From positions 1-7,513 of the forward strand of contig JAEVZP010000023.1 in the NCBI GenBank assembly GCA_023392185.1: 7,513 bases of DNA. The letters run 5' to 3'. The translations under genes and the position numbers were made by a program. Origin of the DNA: Bacteroidota bacterium (GTDB lineage: Bacteria; Bacteroidota; Bacteroidia; Chitinophagales; Chitinophagaceae). Under the pieces are notes generated by a model that was not told the origin of the DNA, did not search any database, and saw only the letters and a list, made by a program, of their open reading frames with translations. The number at the start of each line of letters is the position of its first letter. Position 1 is the stretch's first letter. This document shows, in pieces, positions 1-4,731 of the stretch.

Positions 1-261
1 CCACAGACCAGCATGCACGCCAATTTCCCACTGGTTGCGGGGTTTCGGCGGGAACGCGTATTCGTGGTTCATGTACTGACGGTACTGATTCATACGGCCG
101 GCGCTGTATTTTGTCGAATCAAACACGTCATAATTCTGTCCGCGATAGGTCATGTCGCGGGTGGTGTATGTTGCCGTTGCCGTACCATCCTGCGCAGACG
201 CAGTTTGAACAGCAAGCGCGGAACACAGACCAGCTACCAAAAGGTGTTTAGTGTATGCCAT
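1..261 (-). CDS. OmpA-type outer-membrane protein, N-terminal fragment
   Basis: The reading frame starts at the ATG complementary to 259-261 and stays open for 87 codons to the left edge, so only the N-terminus is present. The first 23 residues form a Sec signal peptide: a Lys/His-containing start, a hydrophobic LLVAGLCSALAV core, then TASA|QD as the likely cleavage site. C13 is preceded by Leu, so it does not make a lipobox. The mature part contains YRQYMNHEYAFPPKPRNQWE followed by IGVHAGLW. In Bacteroidota OmpA-family proteins, a very similar F/Y-P-x-KPRNQWE-hG-h-H-G stretch immediately precedes the outer-membrane beta-barrel. The expected barrel and any peptidoglycan-binding OmpA domain lie outside the window. 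The nearest in-frame upstream stop is a TGA about 75 nt before the ATG, with no other ATG between, which supports this start. No Shine-Dalgarno sequence is visible. It is transcribed divergently from the polyprenyl synthase gene. The outer-membrane class is well supported; the exact subfamily is inferred. Confidence 0.72.
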   Translation of the reverse strand, partial: MAYTKHLLVAGLCSALAVQTASAQDGTATATYTTRDMTYRGQNYDVFDSTKYSAGRMNQYRQYMNHEYAFPPKPRNQWEIGVHAGLW

Positions 262-329
262 AACTTGGAGGTTGAGTAAAAGAGAGGAGATTTTATAGTG
301 AGTTTGGTCTTCTAGTCAGAATTTATTCC

Positions 330-383
330 GGCAAAGGTTGCACGCTAAAACGAAAAAACCAAAATTTATCTGCAACTTTTGCC
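330..383. repeat. Imperfect 13-bp inverted repeat in the divergent intergenic region
   Basis: GGCAAAGGTTGCA (330-342) and TGCAACTTTTGCC (371-383) are reverse complements at 12 of 13 positions, separated by 28 nt. The spacer is A-rich on the plus strand. The arms are far apart for a simple terminator, and no T-tract follows either side. Each arm reads AAnnTTTGC on one strand, which resembles the -7 promoter element of this phylum, so the symmetry may partly reflect two promoter-like motifs facing opposite directions. A dyad operator is the other possibility. Confidence 0.45.
331..363 (-). promoter_or_regulatory. Candidate Bacteroidota-type promoter for the OmpA-type gene
   Basis: Read on the minus strand, TTTG (363-360) is followed after 20 nt by AACCTTTGC (339-331). 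This matches the -33 TTTG and -7 TAnnTTTG elements described for the primary sigma factor of Bacteroidota, except that the first base of the -7 element is A instead of T. Transcription would start near 324-328, leaving a leader of roughly 65 nt before the ATG at 261. The -7 element lies inside one arm of an inverted repeat (330-383), so a protein bound there could block the promoter. This is a consensus match only. Confidence 0.4.
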
Positions 384-398
384 GTTTCCTGCCTCACT

Positions 399-435
399 AA
401 TAGAATTATGCCAGCACACAAATAGAATTATGCCA
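399..435. repeat. Pair of 15-bp direct repeats, 22-bp period
   Basis: AATAGAATTATGCCA occurs twice without mismatch, at 399-413 and 421-435, separated by GCACACA. The 22-bp period is about two helical turns, so both copies would face the same side of the DNA. They lie about 90-130 bp upstream of the polyprenyl synthase start and more than 135 bp from the divergent gene. This could be a two-site operator or a chance small duplication; no known binding motif is recognised. Confidence 0.5.
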
Positions 436-493
436 AGGACGAAGCAAACAGAATGCAGCACCTTTGCAGCCGTTCATCGCCTAACACCAGACC

Positions 494-519
494 GCCGTCT
501 GCGCTCCGCCCCAGACGGC
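494..519 (+). other. Leader hairpin just upstream of the polyprenyl synthase start
   Basis: GCCGTCTG (494-501) and CAGACGGC (512-519) form a perfect 8-bp stem with a 10-nt loop, ending 7 nt before the ATG at 527. Since no Shine-Dalgarno sequence is visible, this hairpin would occupy the ribosome entry region of the mRNA and could reduce translation. It could also be an attenuator, but only TTTACC follows, which is a poor U-tract. The structure is read by eye and its role is inferred. Confidence 0.35.
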
Positions 520-526
520 CTTTACC

Positions 527-1489
527 ATGGAGTCCGCCCACCATATTCTCCGCCCGGAACTCATCCGCTTTGAGAAAGAGTTCCAGAAAGCCACCCGTGC
601 GTCCAATCCACTGCTGGAGCGCATCATGCGCTTTATTGTGCGCCGCAAAGGCAAAGGCCTGCGCCCGATGTATGTGTTTCTGTGCGCCAAACTCGCCGGC
701 GAAGTGCAGCCCGCTACCTACCGCGCCGCCTCGCTGATCGAACTGCTCCACACCGCCACACTGGTGCACGACGACGTCGTGGACGACTCCGCCCAGCGCC
801 GGGGCTTTTTCTCCATCAATGCCCTGTGGAAAAACAAAATCGCCGTGCTCGTAGGCGATTATCTGCTTTCCAGAGGCCTGTTGCTTGCCATCGACAACGG
901 CGACTTCCGCATCCTGCAGATTACCTCCCGGGCCGTGCGCGAAATGAGCGAAGGCGAACTGCTGCAAATGGAAAAAGCCCGCAAACTGGACATCTCCGAA
1001 ACCGTTTACTTTGATATCATCCGCGCCAAAACGGCTTCTCTGCTGGCCGCAGCCTGTGCCGCCGGCGCCTGGTCGACCACCGAAAACGAAGAAACGACCG
1101 AGATTTTCCGGAAATTCGGCGAAGCGGTCGGCATTGCTTTTCAAATCAAAGACGACCTGTTCGACTACGGCGCCGCCGACGTGGGCAAACCCACCGGCAT
1201 CGACATCCGCGAAAAGAAAATGACGCTGCCGCTGATCTATACTCTCAACACAGTGAGCAACGAAGCACGGCGCAAAATTATCTACGGTGTTAAAAACCAG
1301 AATACCGACAAAAAGGTGGTCGCCGACATTATCCGGCAGGTGGTAGCAGCCGGCGGTATTCGCTATGCCGAGGAAAAAATGAACGCCTACCGCACCGAAG
1401 CCCTCCAGATGTTGCAGATTTTCCCCGACAACGATATCCGCCGGGCATTGGAAGAACTGGTGAACTACGCCATCGACCGGAAGATTTAA
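527..1489 (+). CDS. Long-chain polyprenyl diphosphate synthase (trans-prenyltransferase, IspB-like)
   Basis: This 320-residue cytoplasmic enzyme condenses isopentenyl diphosphate units onto an allylic diphosphate to build a long all-trans chain, normally the side chain of menaquinone in this phylum. The family landmarks are in order: KGLRP at 43-47 for substrate binding, the first aspartate-rich motif DDVVD at 82-86, a conserved KT at 168-169, GEAVGIAFQIKDD leading into the second aspartate-rich motif DDLFD at 209-213. The aspartates bind magnesium and diphosphate. The residue five positions before the first motif is Ala77; a small residue there is typical of synthases making long chains, whereas short-chain enzymes carry bulky aromatics. 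The exact length cannot be read from the sequence. The ATG at 527 is the first start after an in-frame TAA at 482-484, and no Shine-Dalgarno is seen. The length is usual for the family. It is separated from uvrA by 195 bp of repeats, so cotranscription is doubtful. Confidence 0.95.
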   Translation: MESAHHILRPELIRFEKEFQKATRASNPLLERIMRFIVRRKGKGLRPMYVFLCAKLAGEVQPATYRAASLIELLHTATLVHDDVVDDSAQRRGFFSINALWKNKIAVLVGDYLLSRGLLLAIDNGDFRILQITSRAVREMSEGELLQMEKARKLDISETVYFDIIRAKTASLLAAACAAGAWSTTENEETTEIFRKFGEAVGIAFQIKDDLFDYGAADVGKPTGIDIREKKMTLPLIYTLNTVSNEARRKIIYGVKNQNTDKKVVADIIRQVVAAGGIRYAEEKMNAYRTEALQMLQIFPDNDIRRALEELVNYAIDRKI

Positions 1490-1503
1490 GGAGGAAGTAG
1501 GCG

Positions 1504-1538
1504 TTAGGCATTAGGTGCTAGGCATTAGGTGTTAGGGA
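1504..1538. repeat. TTAGG-type heptamer tandem repeat (five units)
   Basis: Five consecutive heptamers follow one another: TTAGGCA, TTAGGTG, CTAGGCA, TTAGGTG, TTAGGGA. They can also be read as a 14-bp unit (TTAGGCATTAGGTG) repeated with one change. The array begins 15 bp after the polyprenyl synthase stop codon and runs directly into a GC-rich palindromic element. The units are non-coding here and carry no inverted symmetry. It looks like a slippage-prone simple repeat; no function is evident. Confidence 0.75.
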
Positions 1539-1540
1539 TT

Positions 1541-1576
1541 GCCTCCCCCTCCTTCGGAGGGGGCCGGGGGGAGGCC
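1541..1576. repeat. GC-rich palindromic intergenic element
   Basis: Two alternative hairpins overlap. CCCCCTCC (1545-1552) pairs perfectly with GGAGGGGG (1556-1563) around a TTC loop, and GCCTCCCC (1541-1548) pairs perfectly with GGGGAGGC (1568-1575), enclosing the first. The two stems share bases 1545-1548 and so compete. No T-tract follows on either strand, so it is not a standard intrinsic terminator. Short C/G-rich palindromes of this look occur between genes in several Bacteroidota genomes, so a dispersed repeat family is plausible; copy number cannot be judged from one window. Confidence 0.6.
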
Positions 1577-1583
1577 GGGAGCC

Positions 1584-1614
1584 AAGGGAAGGCCGCCAAC
1601 CTTCTTTTCTTTTT
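1584..1614 (+). terminator. Possible intrinsic terminator after the polyprenyl synthase gene
   Basis: AAGGGAAGG (1584-1592) can pair with CCTTCTTTT (1600-1608) around a 7-nt loop. The stem has 9 pairs, two of them G-U, and is followed by CTTTTT (1609-1614). The core is only five Watson-Crick pairs (GAAGG/CCTTC), so it is weak, but it is the only hairpin with a T-rich tail between the two plus-strand genes. If it works, uvrA needs its own promoter in the roughly 70 bp before 1685; no convincing one was found there. Confidence 0.33.
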
Positions 1615-1684
1615 GGTGTTTAATGGAAACCGCCGGATTTTCCCCATCTGAACCGGAATTTTACGGCCTCTTTCAGACCCCACC

Positions 1685-4510
1685 ATGCAGGAACCCAACA
1701 ATGCAATTATAGTGCAGGGCGCGCGCGTCCACAACCTGAAAAATATTGACCTTTCCATACCCAAAAACGAGCTGGTAGTCATCACCGGCATTTCGGGTTC
1801 CGGCAAATCCTCCCTTGCTTTCGACACCCTTTTTGCCGAAGGTCAACGCCGGTACATGGAAAGCTTTGCCGCCTACGCCCGCCAGTTTATGGGCGACCTC
1901 GAACGGCCCGATGTAGACAAGGTTTCCGGCCTTTCGCCGGTCATTTCCATTGAGCAAAAAACCACCAACCGCAACCCACGCTCTACCGTCGGAACGGTCA
2001 CGGAGGTGTACGACTTTATGCGCCTGCTTTATGCCCGCATCGGCGAAGCCTACTCCTGGCAAACGGGCAAGCGCATGACGAAGTTTTCGGAGGAAGAGAT
2101 TCTGGCGCATGTAGAGGAGCATCTGAGCGGAAAACGCATCTCCGTTCTGGCACCCATCGTGCGCGGCCGCAAAGGCCACTACCGCGAGCTTTTTGAACAG
2201 CTTCGCAAAGGAGGCTTTCTCAAGGTGCGCATCGACGGGGAAATCACCGACCTTAAAGAGCGCATGCAGGTGGACCGCTATAAAATCCACGACATTGAGC
2301 TGGTAGTCGACCGGCTGGAAGTAAGCAAGGAAGATGCGGCCCGCCTGTCGCAGAGCATTCAGAAAGCGCTGCAAATGGGCAAAGGACTGTTGTTTATTCT
2401 GGATGCCGACGACGGTTCGCTCCGGCAATACAGCAAGCAGCTTATGGATCCGGAAACCGGCCTCAGCTACGAAGAGCCGTCGCCGAACACGTTTTCGTTT
2501 AACTCGCCCTACGGCGCGTGCCCGAAGTGCAACGGGCTGGGAACGGTCTATCAGGTGAACATGGCCGAAGTCATTCCCGACACGTCTAAAAGCGTGAAGG
2601 ACGGCGGCATCGTGCCCCTCGGCGGCGAGCGGGAAGCACAAGTGTTTCAACAGGCGATAAAAGAAGCTAAAAAGCGAAAGATTTCCACCACCGCGCCCAT
2701 CGCGTCGCTCGCCCCGGAAGCCTTAAATTTTCTGCTTTATGGCAATGAAGAAGGCGTGTTGACCTATGAAGACAACGACGCCGCCTACAGCTATCTGACC
2801 GAAGATTTTGAAGGGATTATCAACGTCCTGTACCGCTGGTTCAACCAGTCGTCCTCCGAAAGCATCCGCGAGTGGGCCGAAGGGTTTATGATGCTGCAAA
2901 CCTGCCCGGAATGCGGCGGCGCGCGGCTCAAAAAGGAAAGCCTTTTCTTCCGGGTGGATGATAAAAATATCGCCGAACTTTCCGCCCTTGCCTTGTCCGA
3001 TTTACAGGCGTGGTTTGTGGGGATTGAAGACCGCCTCAGCAACCGGCAGAACGTGATCGCCAAAGACATTCTGAAAGAAATCCGCGACCGGCTGCACTTT
3101 CTTTTAGACGTTGGCCTGCACTACCTCACCCTCGACCGCCCCACCCGCACCCTTTCCGGCGGCGAAAGCCAGCGGATTCGTCTGGCTACGCAAATCGGCT
3201 CCCAGCTTACGGGCATTACCTACATCCTCGACGAGCCGTCCATCGGGCTGCACCAGCGCGACAACCACCGCCTGATCGGCGCACTTCAAAACCTGCGCGA
3301 CACGGGCAATTCGGTGCTCGTCGTGGAGCACGATAAGGACATTATGCTCGCCGCCGATTACCTGATCGACATCGGGCCGGCAGCGGGCTACCATGGCGGC
3401 CGCGTCGTGAGCCAGGGAACGCCCAAAGAAGTGCTGCTCTCCAACACCAAAACAGCGGGCTACCTCAATGGAACTTTGAAGATTGCAGTACCCAAAGAGC
3501 GGCGCAAAGGCAACGGGAAAAAGCTCGTTCTGAAAGGCGCGAGTGGAAACAATCTGAAGAATGTTTCCATTACCATTCCCATGGGCACGTTCACCGCCAT
3601 TACCGGCGTCAGCGGTTCCGGAAAAAGCACCCTGATTAACGACACGCTCTACCCGCTCCTGGGCCAGCACTGTTATCACAACTTCAAGCAACAACCCGCG
3701 CCGTATAAAAAGATTGAAGGGCTGGAAAATCTGGATAAAGTCATCGAGATTGACCAAAGCCCGATTGGCCGCACGCCGCGCTCCAACCCGGCTACTTACT
3801 GCGGCTTCTTTACGGAAATCCGCCAGCTTTTTGCCCAGGTTCCGGAAGCTAAAATCCGGGGCTACAACGCCGGGCGCTTTTCGTTTAATGTGAAAGGCGG
3901 GCGTTGCGAGACCTGCGGCGGCGGCGGGATGCGCACGATTGAAATGGGCTTTCTACCCGATGTGTACGTGCCATGCGAGACCTGCCGGGGCCGGCGCTAC
4001 AACCGCGAAACCCTCGAAATCCGATACAAAGGAAAATCCATTGCCGATGTGCTGGAAATGACCGTGAGCGATGCCGTGGAGTTTTTCGTAAACGTGCCCT
4101 GGTTGCACCGCCGCATCAAAGCCTTGCAGGATGTGGGCTTGGGTTACATCACACTGGGACAAAACGCCGTCACACTTTCTGGTGGGGAAGCACAGCGGGT
4201 AAAACTGGCCACCGAACTGGGCAAGCGCGATACCGGCCAAACGGTTTACATCCTCGACGAACCCACGACCGGCCTGCATTTTCAGGATATTGAACATCTG
4301 ATTAACGTGCTGCAACGCTTGGTGGATAAAGGCAACACCATCATCGTTATCGAACACAACCTCGACATCGTAAAAGTGGCCGACTATGTGATTGACATGG
4401 GGCCGGAAGGCGGCGCGGGCGGCGGAATGGTCGTGGGTGCCGGCACGCCGGAAAAAATCGCCAAAATTGCAGAAAGCCACACGGGGCAGTACCTGAAGCT
4501 GGAGCTGTAG
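1685..4510 (+). CDS. uvrA: UvrABC excinuclease subunit A
   Basis: UvrA is the damage sensor of nucleotide excision repair: a dimeric ABC ATPase that loads UvrB at distorted DNA. The 941-residue length is normal. The first ATPase half has Walker A GISGSGKSS (35-43), signature LSGGESQ (490-496) and Walker B YILDEP (513-518). The second has Walker A GVSGSGKST (641-649), signature LSGGEAQ (831-837) and Walker B YILDEP (855-860). The region between Walker A1 and the first zinc module, about 120-245, contains the UvrB-binding domain, which marks it as a UvrA1 type. The zinc finger needed for damage recognition is complete: C741, C744, C764, C767. The first zinc module keeps only its second pair (C279, C282); residues D255 and T258 sit where the first pair is expected. 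The CPEC motif of the ABC region is also present, a little after the midpoint of the first half. An in-frame TGA at 1649-1651, with no other ATG after it, fixes the start at 1685. No Shine-Dalgarno is seen. Confidence 0.97.
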   Translation: MQEPNNAIIVQGARVHNLKNIDLSIPKNELVVITGISGSGKSSLAFDTLFAEGQRRYMESFAAYARQFMGDLERPDVDKVSGLSPVISIEQKTTNRNPRSTVGTVTEVYDFMRLLYARIGEAYSWQTGKRMTKFSEEEILAHVEEHLSGKRISVLAPIVRGRKGHYRELFEQLRKGGFLKVRIDGEITDLKERMQVDRYKIHDIELVVDRLEVSKEDAARLSQSIQKALQMGKGLLFILDADDGSLRQYSKQLMDPETGLSYEEPSPNTFSFNSPYGACPKCNGLGTVYQVNMAEVIPDTSKSVKDGGIVPLGGEREAQVFQQAIKEAKKRKISTTAPIASLAPEALNFLLYGNEEGVLTYEDNDAAYSYLTEDFEGIINVLYRWFNQSSSESIREWAEGFMMLQTCPECGGARLKKESLFFRVDDKNIAELSALALSDLQAWFVGIEDRLSNRQNVIAKDILKEIRDRLHFLLDVGLHYLTLDRPTRTLSGGESQRIRLATQIGSQLTGITYILDEPSIGLHQRDNHRLIGALQNLRDTGNSVLVVEHDKDIMLAADYLIDIGPAAGYHGGRVVSQGTPKEVLLSNTKTAGYLNGTLKIAVPKERRKGNGKKLVLKGASGNNLKNVSITIPMGTFTAITGVSGSGKSTLINDTLYPLLGQHCYHNFKQQPAPYKKIEGLENLDKVIEIDQSPIGRTPRSNPATYCGFFTEIRQLFAQVPEAKIRGYNAGRFSFNVKGGRCETCGGGGMRTIEMGFLPDVYVPCETCRGRRYNRETLEIRYKGKSIADVLEMTVSDAVEFFVNVPWLHRRIKALQDVGLGYITLGQNAVTLSGGEAQRVKLATELGKRDTGQTVYILDEPTTGLHFQDIEHLINVLQRLVDKGNTIIVIEHNLDIVKVADYVIDMGPEGGAGGGMVVGAGTPEKIAKIAESHTGQYLKLEL

Positions 4511-4512
4511 GG

Positions 4513-4569
4513 TTTTATGACTTGACAAGTCCTTGGGCGCATTGCCGGTCGACTTGTCAAGTCTTAAAA
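4513..4569 (+). terminator. Long hairpin directly after the uvrA stop
   Basis: The first two palindromes downstream of uvrA are exact reverse complements of each other (4519-4531 and 4551-4563), giving a 13-bp perfect stem over a 19-nt loop. After one T-T mismatch the pairing continues with TTTTA (4513-4517) against TAAAA (4565-4569). It begins 2 nt after the uvrA stop codon. The sequence that follows is A-rich and then CTTTTCTTTTTG, so it is not a textbook U-tract; a role in 3'-end protection or termination of uvrA is inferred. The bases are shared with the palindromic repeat feature. Confidence 0.4.
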
Positions 4570-4638
4570 AAACTTTTCTTTTTGAATCCATCAGACTTGT
4601 CAAGTCGATCAGGCCGCTGTCCGGGGACTCCACAAGTC
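4519..4638. repeat. Cluster of four GACTTGNCAAGTC palindromes in two inverted 45-bp pairs (REP/BIME-like)
   Basis: Three intact copies of the 13-bp palindrome GACTTGNCAAGTC lie at 4519-4531, 4551-4563 and 4594-4606. A fourth, degenerate copy (GACTCCACAAGTC, 10 of 13 matches to the third) lies at 4626-4638. Start-to-start distances are 32, 43 and 32 bp, so there are two 45-bp units, 4519-4563 and 4594-4638. The second unit matches the reverse complement of the first at about 30 of 45 positions, nearly all in the arms. Between them is an A/T-rich stretch (4564-4593). Inverted pairs of palindromic units in a 3' intergenic space are the architecture of REP/BIME elements. No transposase is encoded in the window. 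Whether these are dispersed through the genome is not visible here. Confidence 0.7.
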
Positions 4639-4646
4639 CTAAAATC

Positions 4647-4681
4647 AAGGGAGGGCCGGCGCAATGCGCCGGCCCACCCTT
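4647..4681. terminator. Strong GC-rich hairpin between convergent genes, likely bidirectional terminator
   Basis: GGGCCGGCGC (4653-4662) and GCGCCGGCCC (4666-4675) form a perfect 10-bp stem around an AAT loop. After a single A-A mismatch, AAGGG (4647-4651) pairs with CCCTT (4677-4681). Plus-strand transcripts continue into TCTTATAAATTTA, minus-strand transcripts into GATTTTAGG, so both sides have a modest T-run. Its position between uvrA and the convergent protease gene fits a shared terminator. Confidence 0.55.
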
Positions 4682-4693
4682 CTTATAAATTTA

Positions 4694-4716
4694 CGGAAAT
4701 AAAGGCTTTATTTCCG
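4694..4716 (-). terminator. AT-rich hairpin downstream of the metallopeptidase gene
   Basis: CGGAAATAAA (4694-4703) and TTTATTTCCG (4707-4716) form a perfect 10-bp stem with a 3-nt loop, 15 nt beyond the stop codon of the minus-strand protease gene. On the minus strand it is followed by TAAATTTATAAG, which is AT-rich but lacks a continuous T-run. Together with the GC-rich hairpin it would close the protease transcript; a role in mRNA 3'-end stability is equally possible. Confidence 0.45.
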
Positions 4717-4731
4717 GAAATTTTCCAATCC

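Noticed and set aside
494..519. GCCGTCTG in inverted pairs, resembling the Neisseria DNA uptake sequence
   Set aside because: The full 10-mer GCCGTCTGAA is not present and all genes here are of Bacteroidota type; the match is short and coincidental.
428..1144. A 238-codon open frame on the minus strand opposite the polyprenyl synthase
   Set aside because: It overlaps the catalytic motifs of a well-supported enzyme on the other strand and has Phe/Gly/His-rich composition typical of a shadow frame.
1488..1496. AAGGAGGAAG directly after the polyprenyl synthase stop, a perfect Shine-Dalgarno-like sequence
   Set aside because: No ATG, GTG or TTG with a sustained reading frame follows at a usable distance, and the phylum rarely relies on such sites.
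1504..1538. TTAGG repeats as a telomere-like or linear-replicon end
   Set aside because: There are only five imperfect units, internal to ordinary chromosomal genes on both sides.
1673..2650. A 325-codon open frame on the minus strand opposite uvrA
   Set aside because: It is antisense to the conserved N-terminal half of UvrA and shows no domain; a by-product of codon bias on the real strand. The same applies to the minus-strand frames at 3104-3757 and 3953-4648.
4519..4638. Regularly spaced repeats as a small CRISPR array
   Set aside because: The units are 13-bp palindromes with unequal spacing and inverted pairing, the spacers are 19-30 nt, and no cas gene is present.
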